This document shows positions 25,463-32,683 of a stretch of DNA of 32,683 nt, one piece after another (the stretch's first letter is position 1; every line of letters starts with the position of its first letter). The notes beneath the pieces are model-generated. The model was not told the origin of the DNA, ran no database searches, and was given only the letters and a program-made list of their open reading frames with translations. The DNA comes from an uncultured Alphaproteobacteria bacterium (lineage in GTDB: Bacteria; Pseudomonadota; Alphaproteobacteria; HIMB59; GCA-002718135). The position numbers and the translations under genes are program-made. Location: assembly GCA_902567135.1 (NCBI GenBank), contig CACFLO010000011.1, positions 1-32,683 of the forward strand, written 5' to 3'.

Positions 25463-25495
25463 TTGAAAATAAAATATTGACTATAATACAAAGGG
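25463..25495 (+). promoter_or_regulatory. Promoter of the riboswitch-serC-serA operon
   Basis: A perfect -10 box, TATAAT, lies at 25482-25487. The only TTGA-like box nearby (TTGAAA, 25463-25468) is 13 bases away, shorter than ideal, so the -35 element is uncertain. Transcription would begin near the GGG at 25493-25495, immediately before the first helix of the glycine aptamer, which strongly supports the -10 assignment. Confidence 0.65.
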
Positions 25496-25612
25496 AGAGA
25501 TTAATTTATTTAACGCCGAAGGAGCAACGTCCCGGAAACTCTCAGGCAAAAGGACCTTTGTAATTAATCTCTGAAGATCAAAATGATCAACAGAAGGGCA
25601 CGAAAGATCATT
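25490..25612 (+). ncRNA. Glycine riboswitch (one aptamer plus short 3' element)
   Basis: The conserved glycine-aptamer blocks are present in order: GGGAGAG (25493-25499), CGCCGAAGGAGCAA (25514-25527), AAACTCTCAGGCAAAAGGACC (about 25536-25555) and a closing CTCTG. The closing stem is an uninterrupted 11-base-pair helix between 25496-25506 and 25562-25572. After it come two mutually exclusive small hairpins: GATCA/TGATC (25576-25580 with 25584-25588) or AATGATC/GATCATT (25582-25588 with 25606-25612). The second puts AGAAGGG in its loop and ends two bases before the GTG start codon. There is no second full aptamer, so the 3' piece looks like the reduced partner domain of singlet glycine riboswitches. 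It likely controls translation of the DUF1015-serC-serA message. Confidence 0.93.
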
Positions 25613-25613
25613 A

Positions 25614-26819
25614 GTGGTAGATATTTGGCCTTTCTTCGGTACCAGACCTTATAATCAAGATGCTAAAACACTGATCGCTCCTTCTACTGATCATTTAAGT
25701 ATAGAAAATATCGAAATATTTAGAAAAAACAATTATTGGAATTATCTAAAAATTTTAAATCCTGTAGGACAATTAAAAGAAAAAGATTCATTATTAGAAG
25801 CAAAATCACATTTTAATGAAATGAAAGATAATGATGTAATCAAAAAAGACAACTTATTACATTTTTATATTTATCAAATTGAATTAGACAGTCATATTCA
25901 ATTAGGTTTCTTATGTTTGGCTTCTGTAAAAGATTTTGAAAAAAAAATCATAAAACCTCATGAAAAAATTTATGAAAATAGAAAAATTGAAAGAGCAGAT
26001 CAAATGATTAATTTAAATACACAAATTGGTCCAATTTATGCTGCTTATCCAGAAGAAAAAAATATACATGATCTACTATTGACTCAAATAGTGAAGCAAC
26101 CATCATACGATTTTGAGAGTTTTGATAATTCTGTTCATAGATTATGGTGTGTTAATGATATTCAATTTATTGAAAAACTAAAAAGTTTAATGAAAAATGT
26201 AAATGCAATTTATATTGCTGATGGTCATCATAGAATGGGTGCAATGCAATACATTAATAAACAAAATTCATTGAATCAAAAATTTATGATAGCTGCTTTT
26301 CCATCTAATGAGACGAAGATTTTTGATTATAATAGAGTTATAAAAGATTTGAACGGTCTTTCAAAAGTTGAATTTATAAAAGTTTTATCTAATGATTTTA
26401 AAGTAGAGAAAAAAAATTACTCATTCAAACCAACAAAAAAACATGAATTTGGAATGTATCATGAAAAACAATGGTATGCCCTAGAATTTATTGGATCTAT
26501 TGAAAGTAATAATTTTGTTGATACTCTTGATATTAATATATTAAATAATTTTTGTTTAACCAAAATATTGAATATAAAAGATGTAAATAATGATGAAAGA
26601 ATTAGATTTATTGCTGGTTGCCATGGTCTAAGTGCTTTAGAAAAAAAGGTTAATGAAAATCTTGATAGCGTAGCTTTTTCTATCTTTGCATCTGAAATTA
26701 GAGATGTTATTAGAGTTGCTGATAACAATTTAACTATGCCACCTAAATCAACATGGTTTGATCCGAAACCACTTGATGGATTAGTTGTATATGAATTTGA
26801 AAATTTTGGAAAAGCCTAA
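25614..26819 (+). CDS. DUF1015 (COG4198) protein of the serine-synthesis operon
   Basis: This 401-residue protein begins with a GTG directly after the riboswitch. The family opening IWPFFGTRPYN, the central KPHEKIYENRKIERAD region (114-129), IADGHHRMGAMQYI (201-214) and the closing MPPKSTWFDPKPLDGLVVYEF identify DUF1015. The biochemical role of the family is unknown to me. In many bacteria it is found beside serA and serC, as here. DGHHR resembles the substrate-phosphate motif of ParB/sulfiredoxin-fold proteins, a fold that includes a serine kinase, so a role on serine or phosphoserine is conceivable. This is inference. The last 29 bases overlap serC. Confidence 0.88.
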   Translation: MVDIWPFFGTRPYNQDAKTLIAPSTDHLSIENIEIFRKNNYWNYLKILNPVGQLKEKDSLLEAKSHFNEMKDNDVIKKDNLLHFYIYQIELDSHIQLGFLCLASVKDFEKKIIKPHEKIYENRKIERADQMINLNTQIGPIYAAYPEEKNIHDLLLTQIVKQPSYDFESFDNSVHRLWCVNDIQFIEKLKSLMKNVNAIYIADGHHRMGAMQYINKQNSLNQKFMIAAFPSNETKIFDYNRVIKDLNGLSKVEFIKVLSNDFKVEKKNYSFKPTKKHEFGMYHEKQWYALEFIGSIESNNFVDTLDINILNNFCLTKILNIKDVNNDERIRFIAGCHGLSALEKKVNENLDSVAFSIFASEIRDVIRVADNNLTMPPKSTWFDPKPLDGLVVYEFENFGKA

Positions 26820-27969
26820 TAAAAAACCAAACAACCCCAATTTTTCAAGTGGCCCTTGTGCAAAAAGGCCTGGTTGGAAAATTGAAAATTTAATTGATGC
26901 AAATACAGGTAGATCACATAGATCTGGTGAGGCAAAATCTAAACTTAAACTTGTTATTGATAAATCTAAAGAGTTATTAAATCTACCAGATGATTATGTT
27001 GTAGGAATTATGCCTGGCTCAGATACTGGAGCTTTAGAAGCTTCAATTTGGTCTTTAATAGGTGAAAAAGGTGTAGATATTCTTGCATGGGAAAACTTTG
27101 GAAAAGACTGGATACAAGATGTTGTAAAGCAACTCAAAATATCAAATCTAAATGTGCATGATGTTAATTATGGTCAATTTCCTGATGTAACAAAAGTTAA
27201 TTTCCAAAATGATGTAATTTTTACTTGGAATGGAACCACTTCAGGAGTTAAAGTTCCTAATGCTGAATGGATACCTGATAATAGAGAGGGCTTAACCATT
27301 TGTGATGCTACTTCAGCAATTTTTGCTATGCCTATTGATTATAAAAAGTGCGATGTTCTAACCTGGTCTTGGCAGAAAGTGCTAGGTGGTGAAGCTGCAC
27401 ACGGAATGATAGCAATGTCCCCTAGAGCACTAAATAGATTAGAAAATTTTAAACCTTCATGGCCAATACCTAAAGTTTTTAGAATTGCAAATAATAATAA
27501 AATTATCAAAGGTATTTTTGAAGGTAGTACAATTAATACACCTTCTATGATTTGTGTTGAAGATGCTTTAGATGGACTTAATTGGGCAGAAAAAAATGGT
27601 GGATTAAATTTTCTATTAGATACTTCAATGAATTCATTTGATTTAATACACGAATGGATTCAAAATAATGATTGGGTAACTTTTTTGTCTGAAAATAAAA
27701 ATAAAGAATACTTATCAAATACTGGGATTACATTTAAAATTTGTGAAAACTGGTATTTATCTAAAAGTGAAGATGATCAAAGATTAATCGTAAAAGAAAT
27801 TTGCAAATTATTATCTAACGAAAATGTTGCATTTGATATTAATGGTTATGCAAAAGCCCCACCTTCTTTTAGAGTATGGGCTGGTGGAACTGTTGAAACA
27901 AATAATATTAAGCTATTATTACCTTGGTTAGAATGGGCTTATTTTGTTGTGAAAGAATCTCATGCCTAA
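26791..27969 (+). CDS. serC: Phosphoserine aminotransferase
   Basis: A 392-residue fold-type I PLP enzyme converting 3-phosphohydroxypyruvate and glutamate to phosphoserine. NPNFSSGPCAKRPGW and the TGRSHRS motif open the protein. The PLP lysine is Lys196 in TWSWQKVLGGEAAHG, the form seen in alphaproteobacterial SerC. ICDATSAIFAM carries the aspartate that pairs with the cofactor. The C-terminal PPSFRVWAGGTVE is also characteristic. I chose the ATG at 26791, as a TTG six bases earlier only adds two residues. It overlaps DUF1015 by 29 bases and serA by eight, so the three genes are one translationally coupled unit. Confidence 0.93.
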   Translation: MNLKILEKPNKKPNNPNFSSGPCAKRPGWKIENLIDANTGRSHRSGEAKSKLKLVIDKSKELLNLPDDYVVGIMPGSDTGALEASIWSLIGEKGVDILAWENFGKDWIQDVVKQLKISNLNVHDVNYGQFPDVTKVNFQNDVIFTWNGTTSGVKVPNAEWIPDNREGLTICDATSAIFAMPIDYKKCDVLTWSWQKVLGGEAAHGMIAMSPRALNRLENFKPSWPIPKVFRIANNNKIIKGIFEGSTINTPSMICVEDALDGLNWAEKNGGLNFLLDTSMNSFDLIHEWIQNNDWVTFLSENKNKEYLSNTGITFKICENWYLSKSEDDQRLIVKEICKLLSNENVAFDINGYAKAPPSFRVWAGGTVETNNIKLLLPWLEWAYFVVKESHA

Positions 27970-28900
27970 AGTTTTAATATCTGATTCAATGGATAATGTT
28001 GCTGAAAAAATACTTGCATCAAATAATATTGAAGTTGATGTTAAAACTGACTTTACGCCAGAAGAGCTTATTAAAACTATTCAGAATTATGATGGATTAA
28101 TTGTTCGATCTGCAACAAAAGTAACAAAAGAGGTTATAGATAATGCCAAAAATTTAAAAATTATTGGCAGAGCAGGTGCTGGAGTAGATAATATTGACTT
28201 AAACTCAGCTAAAGCAAAAAATATTATTGTAATGAATACACCTGGTGGTAATACAAATGCGACTGCAGAACACACTTTAGCTCTACTTTTATCTCTATCT
28301 AGAAAAATTTCTAAAGCTGATTTAACTACACACAAAGGAGAGTGGGCTAAGAAAAAGTTAAAGGGTAACGAAATCAAAGGAAAAAAAATAGGAATTATTG
28401 GGTTTGGTAATGTTGGTAGAAGATTTGCTGAGATGTGTCATTTATTGGGACTTAAAATTATGATTTTTTCTAAAACATTTGATCAAATTAAGGAACAATT
28501 TCCAGAATATGTTTCATGTGATCTTAATGAAATTTTAAAAGAATCAGATATAGTTAGCTTTCACTGTAAGCCTAATTCTGATGGATCATCAATAATTAAC
28601 GCTAACGAAATTAGTATAATGAAAAATAATGTTTTAATTATTAACACAGCAAGAGGTAATCTTGTATCTGAAATAGATTTATGTGATGCAATTAAAAATA
28701 ATAATATTGGTGGAGTTGCATTGGATGTTTTTGCAGAAGAACCTGCTAATAATAATATACTGTTTGGTCTAGAAAATGTATTGTTGACTCCACATATAGC
28801 AGCATCAACTGTTGAAGCTCAAATTATTGTGGCAGAAATGATTGCAAATCAGTTTGTAGATTATTTTTTAGATAATAAAATTAATAATTCTGTTATTTAA
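27962..28900 (+). CDS. serA: D-3-phosphoglycerate dehydrogenase, short form without ACT domain
   Basis: A 312-residue D-isomer-specific 2-hydroxyacid dehydrogenase. It has a substrate-domain GRAGAGVDNID (69-79), a NAD-binding loop GFGNVG (147-152), and catalytic Arg231 (NTARGNL), Glu260 (AEEP) and His278 (TPHIAAST). These match SerA, the first step of serine synthesis from 3-phosphoglycerate. The usual alphaproteobacterial enzyme runs to about 525 residues with intervening and serine-sensing ACT domains. Here the protein ends after the catalytic core, so feedback inhibition by serine through ACT is not expected. Another 2-hydroxyacid dehydrogenase role is possible, but coupling to serC argues for SerA. 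Its stop overlaps the convergent htpG end by eight bases. Confidence 0.88.
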   Translation: MPKVLISDSMDNVAEKILASNNIEVDVKTDFTPEELIKTIQNYDGLIVRSATKVTKEVIDNAKNLKIIGRAGAGVDNIDLNSAKAKNIIVMNTPGGNTNATAEHTLALLLSLSRKISKADLTTHKGEWAKKKLKGNEIKGKKIGIIGFGNVGRRFAEMCHLLGLKIMIFSKTFDQIKEQFPEYVSCDLNEILKESDIVSFHCKPNSDGSSIINANEISIMKNNVLIINTARGNLVSEIDLCDAIKNNNIGGVALDVFAEEPANNNILFGLENVLLTPHIAASTVEAQIIVAEMIANQFVDYFLDNKINNSVI

Positions 28901-30755
28901 TAAAAAGTTCAGTGAGACTTTCCATATAGTTTGAAGGATTAGACAATACATTTCCATCTAAGATGTTTGCTTGATCTAATATAATCTGTGAAATTTTTTT
29001 ATGATCAAAATTGCTTAAATTTTGAGATATTTTTACAATCATTGGATGTTTGGCATTGATTTCTAAAATTTTTTTTGAATCAGGGGTTTTTTGATTGTGC
29101 ATTTTCATCAATTTTTCCATATTGATATCCATACCTGACTCTTCAGCAACCAATAATACTGGGCTTTTAGTTAATCTACTTGAAATAATGACATCTGATA
29201 TTTTATCTTTCAGCTCTTCCTTTAATAGTATTGATAAATCATTGATTTTACTATCTATTTTTTTATCAGAATCTTTATCATTATCTTTTTTCTCTCCAAC
29301 TTTAGTTAAGTCAACTTTTCCTTTAGAGATAGATTTAAATTCATAATCTTTGTATTTACCAATATTTTGAAGCCAAAATTCGTCTACTGCATCAATCATA
29401 AATAAAACAGGCACTTTTTTATCAGTAAAGGCCTCTAATTGTGGTGAGTTTTTAATATGATCTTTGTCAGTATTTGCAAAATAATAAATTTCTTTTTGGT
29501 CTTTAACCATATTTTCTACATATTGATCTAATGAGATGAATTCTTTGTTTATTGAATTTTCAAATCTTAATAAAGTTAATATTTTTTCATGATGTTCATT
29601 AAAGTCATAAAGACCTTCTTTTATTACCGCTCCAAAATTTTTCCAAAAATCTAGAAATTTATCATTATCTTTTTTTGCTAAAGTACCTATTTCATTTAAT
29701 ACTTTATTAGTTATTCCTTTTTTAATTTTTTCAATTACTGGATTATTTTGTAACATTTCTCTACTAATATTTAGAGAAATATCTTGTGAATCAACAACTC
29801 CAGGAACAAATCTTAGCCAATTAGGTATGATTTCGTCACACTCATCTGATATAAAAACTTTTTGAACATATAATTTGATTTTATTTTTTCTTTCTGAATT
29901 AAATAAATCCATAGGCTGATTTGTCGGAATATATAAAAGTGCTTTATAATTTATGACGCCTTCAGCATTATAATGAATAGTTTTAAGAGGTTGATCGAAA
30001 TTAAATGATATGTTGTTATAGAATTGTTTATAATCTTCATCCTTTATATCTTTTTTATCTTTAAGCCAAAGAGGGTCACCTTCATTAATTTTCTCTTCTT
30101 TTTCTTTTGAGTTATCAATATCATCTAAGATAATTGGAAAAGGAATATAGTTTGAATATTTCGTAATTATTGATCTTAATCTAAAAACATCTAAAAATTC
30201 AGCTGCATCTTTTTTTATTAATAGTTTTATTGTAGTTCCTCGCTTTTCATTTTCAATTTTTTCTATTGAATAATTTTCTTTACCGTTTGATTTCCAAAAA
30301 TAACTATCTTTTTCTTCTGCTCCTTTTGAAATAACTTCTACGGTTTCTGCGATCATATAGGATGAGTAAAAGCCAACACCAAATTGACCAATTGCTGAAA
30401 CATCTGTTTCTTTTTTATTTTTTATAGCTTCCATAAATTTAGAAGTTCCTGATCTTGCAATTGTACCTAGATTATCAATTAATTCTTGCTCAGACATGCC
30501 TATGCCATTATCTTGAATTTCTATAAATTTTTTCTTTTTTGAAACACGAACATTAATTTTTAGATCTTTATCATCACCTAAAATATTTTTTTTTGATAAA
30601 GATTGATATCTTAATTTTTCGCATGCATCAGCAGAATTAGAAATTAGCTCCCTTAAAAAAATTTCTCTTTCACTATAAAGAGAATTCGCTACCAAATCTA
30701 AAAGCTTACTAACTTCTGCTTGAAAACTGTGATTTTTTGCTGTTTTTTTAGTCAT
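28893..30755 (-). CDS. htpG: Chaperone HtpG (bacterial Hsp90)
   Basis: A 620-residue cytosolic Hsp90. The N-terminal GHKL ATPase shows the helix with RELISNSADAC, then DNGIGMS and GQFGVGFYSSYM for nucleotide binding. The middle domain contains PGVVDSQDISLNISREMLQ, the catalytic-arginine region, and the C-terminal dimerisation domain ends in LTELFIK. I chose the ATG at 30755 (MTKKTAKNHSFQAEVSKLL). An in-frame GTG at 30773 would add six residues. TTGAAA (30800 to 30795) with TATGAG about 16 bases on is a possible promoter, though not clearly a heat-shock one. Confidence 0.96.
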   Translation of the reverse strand: MTKKTAKNHSFQAEVSKLLDLVANSLYSEREIFLRELISNSADACEKLRYQSLSKKNILGDDKDLKINVRVSKKKKFIEIQDNGIGMSEQELIDNLGTIARSGTSKFMEAIKNKKETDVSAIGQFGVGFYSSYMIAETVEVISKGAEEKDSYFWKSNGKENYSIEKIENEKRGTTIKLLIKKDAAEFLDVFRLRSIITKYSNYIPFPIILDDIDNSKEKEEKINEGDPLWLKDKKDIKDEDYKQFYNNISFNFDQPLKTIHYNAEGVINYKALLYIPTNQPMDLFNSERKNKIKLYVQKVFISDECDEIIPNWLRFVPGVVDSQDISLNISREMLQNNPVIEKIKKGITNKVLNEIGTLAKKDNDKFLDFWKNFGAVIKEGLYDFNEHHEKILTLLRFENSINKEFISLDQYVENMVKDQKEIYYFANTDKDHIKNSPQLEAFTDKKVPVLFMIDAVDEFWLQNIGKYKDYEFKSISKGKVDLTKVGEKKDNDKDSDKKIDSKINDLSILLKEELKDKISDVIISSRLTKSPVLLVAEESGMDINMEKLMKMHNQKTPDSKKILEINAKHPMIVKISQNLSNFDHKKISQIILDQANILDGNVLSNPSNYMESLTELFIK

Positions 30756-30856
30756 TTCAAATGATTTAAGCACTCATAATTATTATTCAATAGGTTTCAA
30801 TAAATTTTTGCCATAATTAACGTTATTAACCATAAATTATGTTATTAAGTAAATTT

Positions 30857-31471
30857 ATGTCATTTGATAACTTTCTTAAATTTTTATGTATTTTATTTAT
30901 ATTTATTGTAGCCTGTACTTCAAATCAACAGATCAATACTGCAGACTCATGTATAATTTTTGATCAAAAGAAAAATTGGTACAAGTCTACTAAAAAATCT
31001 TATGACAATTGGAACACGCCTATTGCATTACAATTAGCGATAATAAATCAAGAATCATCCTTTAAGCAATTTGCAAAACCTGAGAGAAGAAAATTATTTG
31101 GTTTTATTCCAGTTTCAAGACCTTCTACAGCTTTTGGATATGCTCAGGTAACTAACCCTACATGGGATTGGTATAAAACAAAAACTGGAAATAAAAATGC
31201 CTCTAGAGCAAATTTCTCAGATGTTACAGATTTTATAGGATGGTACACAACACAAAGTGAAAAATTGGTAGGCATATCTAAGAATGATTTTTATAATCAA
31301 TATTTAGCTTATCATGAAGGTCAAGGTGGTTGGAAGAAAGAAACATACTTAAATAAAAAATGGTTAATTGAAGTTGCTATAACAGTTGAAAGAAACGCAA
31401 AAATGTATAACAATCAATTGAAAGAGTGTGAAGGAAAATTAAATAAGAAAGGTTTTTTCGGAATTTTCTAA
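30857..31471 (+). CDS. Lipoprotein with lytic transglycosylase (SLT)-like domain
   Basis: From the ATG at 30857 the protein has 204 residues. A lipoprotein signal peptide (NFLKFLCILFIFIVAC) carries the lipobox cysteine at residue 20. The domain has the SLT pattern: LAIINQESSF with the likely catalytic glutamate (Glu66 from this start), a GYAQVTNPTWDWY block corresponding to the GxxQ motif of lytic transglycosylases, and a YLAYHEGQGGW segment. It would cleave peptidoglycan glycan strands from a membrane-anchored position in the periplasm. An ATG six codons upstream (30839) is possible, but the shorter start gives a standard lipoprotein leader. The next gene starts on its stop codon. Confidence 0.8.
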   Translation: MSFDNFLKFLCILFIFIVACTSNQQINTADSCIIFDQKKNWYKSTKKSYDNWNTPIALQLAIINQESSFKQFAKPERRKLFGFIPVSRPSTAFGYAQVTNPTWDWYKTKTGNKNASRANFSDVTDFIGWYTTQSEKLVGISKNDFYNQYLAYHEGQGGWKKETYLNKKWLIEVAITVERNAKMYNNQLKECEGKLNKKGFFGIF

Positions 31472-32649
31472 TGGTTGTTTCAAATAGCATTAATCAAATG
31501 TATGATGAAATGAAGACTTGGAGGCAAGATCTACATCGTATTCCAGAAATTGGTTTGGAAGAATATCAAACATCTAAATATATTAAATCTAAACTATCTG
31601 AGTTTAATATAGATTTTAAAGATGGTTATGCAAATACTGGAATTGTTGCTTGTATTAAAGGCTCTAAAGGTAATAGTGATAAATCAATTGGTCTGAGAGC
31701 TGATTTTGATGCTTTGCCAATGCCTGAAAAAAATAATTTTGATCATAAATCTACAAATGAGGGAATGATGCACGCATGCGGACATGATGGTCATACATCT
31801 ATGCTTTTAGGAGCAGCTAAATATTTAAGTGAAAACAATAACTTTGATGGAAATGTTTATTTCATTTTTCAACCTGGTGAAGAGGGTTTTGCTGGTGGTC
31901 AAAAAATGATTCAAGATGGAATGTTTGATGATTTTAAAATTGATGAAGTTTATGCTTTACACAATTGGCCTGAATTACCTATTGGCTCAATTGGTGTAAA
32001 TAATGGACCAATGATGGCAGCAGTTGATGAATTTGATATTATTGTTAATGGAAAAGGAGGACATGCGGCAATTCCACAGCTTGCTATAGACCCTGTAGTT
32101 ATAGCATCTCAAATTGTCTTAGCTGTTCAAACAATTGTTAGCAGATCTACTGATCCTGTTGATAAAGCTTTAATTAGTATTACTAAAATTAATGGTGGCA
32201 CTGCTTATAATGTTATCGATGATACTGTAAAATTGGGTGGCACTATTAGAACCTTTAAACCTGAAACAAGATCTTTTTTTGAAAAAAAAATTAATGAAAT
32301 TGCCTCTGGTATAGCTAAGGCAAATGGAGCTGAAGCCAAAATTGAATTTCATTTAACTAATAAGTATCCTCCAACAATAAACTCAAAAAAAGAAAGTGAG
32401 TTTGCAGCTAATGTAGCAAAAAAAATATTTGGTGACGCAAATGTAAACACCGAAATTGATCCTTCCATGGGAGGTGAAGATTTCTCCTATTTATTAGAAA
32501 AAAAACCAGGCTCTTATCTGTATATTGGTCAAGGTGATGAAAATCATAAAGCTCACCTTCACACAACTAGATATGATTTTAATGATCATTTATTACCCAT
32601 AGGAGTTAATTATTGGGTTGAGCTAGTAAAAGAATACTTTTCAAAATAA
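31471..32649 (+). CDS. M20-family amidohydrolase (hippurate/N-acyl-amino-acid hydrolase type)
   Basis: A 392-residue metal-dependent amidohydrolase of the M20D group, which removes acyl groups from amino acids or similar amides. The metal site is visible: HACGHDGHT (101-109), QPGEEG (134-139) with the general-base Glu137 and metal ligand Glu138, HNWPELP (His164), and a late GGEDFSY with the HLHTTRYDF end segment. NGKGGHAAIP is the dimerisation-domain motif. There is no signal peptide, so it is cytoplasmic. The exact substrate cannot be predicted. The ATG overlaps the stop of the lipoprotein gene (TAATG), so they may be co-transcribed despite unlike functions. Confidence 0.9.
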   Translation: MVVSNSINQMYDEMKTWRQDLHRIPEIGLEEYQTSKYIKSKLSEFNIDFKDGYANTGIVACIKGSKGNSDKSIGLRADFDALPMPEKNNFDHKSTNEGMMHACGHDGHTSMLLGAAKYLSENNNFDGNVYFIFQPGEEGFAGGQKMIQDGMFDDFKIDEVYALHNWPELPIGSIGVNNGPMMAAVDEFDIIVNGKGGHAAIPQLAIDPVVIASQIVLAVQTIVSRSTDPVDKALISITKINGGTAYNVIDDTVKLGGTIRTFKPETRSFFEKKINEIASGIAKANGAEAKIEFHLTNKYPPTINSKKESEFAANVAKKIFGDANVNTEIDPSMGGEDFSYLLEKKPGSYLYIGQGDENHKAHLHTTRYDFNDHLLPIGVNYWVELVKEYFSK

Positions 32650-32654
32650 AATCA

Positions 32655-32683
32655 AGCAAAATGATAAATTTTTTTGCTATTTT
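32655..32683 (+). terminator. Probable intrinsic terminator after the amidohydrolase
   Basis: AGCAAAA (32655-32661) pairs with TTTTGCT (32672-32678) around a ten-base AT-rich loop and is followed by ATTTT at the window edge. It begins six bases after the TAA of the preceding gene. The stem is weak, but its position and the T run support a terminator. Confidence 0.5.

Noticed and set aside
1-32683. Mobile elements, CRISPR arrays, defence islands, tRNA or rRNA genes
   Set aside because: No transposase, integrase, direct-repeat array, restriction or toxin genes, or cloverleaf structures were seen; the genes form conventional operons with uniform AT-rich composition by eye.

Overview
The window is strongly AT-rich, gene-dense DNA with overlapping genes and very short spacers. 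It reads as a streamlined marine alphaproteobacterium. Alphaproteobacterial signs are a DUF2066 protein followed by an HdaA-like ATPase, an AspRS of alphaproteobacterial type, a tiny aa3-oxidase subunit IV, an alphaproteobacterial-type SerC and a membrane urate oxidase of the PuuD type. LptF and a lipoprotein show an outer membrane. The base composition and layout resemble SAR11-like lineages. However, serA and serC are present, while classical SAR11 is described as lacking this route, so a neighbouring AT-rich clade (for example HIMB59/AEGEAN-169-like) is possible. That placement is inference only.

Layout. 1-6546 holds housekeeping genes: lptF (partial, minus), ndk, a 42-residue cytochrome oxidase subunit on the minus strand, DUF2066 and HdaA, aspS, an EamA transporter with a small membrane protein, and an AlkA-type DNA glycosylase.

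6536-21404 is one large purine-catabolism island built around a 52-bp divergent spacer at 13317-13368. Leftward run uraH, xdhA, xdhB, xdhC, guaD and puuD. Rightward run puuE (allantoinase), uraD, alc, allA, a four-gene BMP-type ABC importer and a purine phosphoribosyltransferase. Together they encode an unbroken path: guanine to xanthine, urate, 5-hydroxyisourate, OHCU, S-allantoin, allantoate, ureidoglycolate, then glyoxylate plus two urea. Urate oxidation is by a membrane protein fused to cytochrome c, so its electrons probably enter the respiratory chain. One importer permease is split by a single extra T in a T6 run.

21401-24000 holds a nitroreductase-family protein with the iodotyrosine-deiodinase substrate triad, a small two-helix membrane protein, a rhodanese, an unrecognised 99-residue protein, a second EamA transporter without an ordinary start codon, and a possible 28-residue membrane peptide. 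A stand-alone TrpB2 follows.

25482-28900 is a glycine-riboswitch-controlled operon, DUF1015-serC-serA, in which SerA lacks its regulatory C-terminal domains. The window closes with htpG (minus), a lytic-transglycosylase-like lipoprotein and an M20 amidohydrolase, followed by a terminator-like hairpin. No tRNA, rRNA, CRISPR array, insertion sequence or phage gene was seen, and there is no gene-free stretch over 300 bases.
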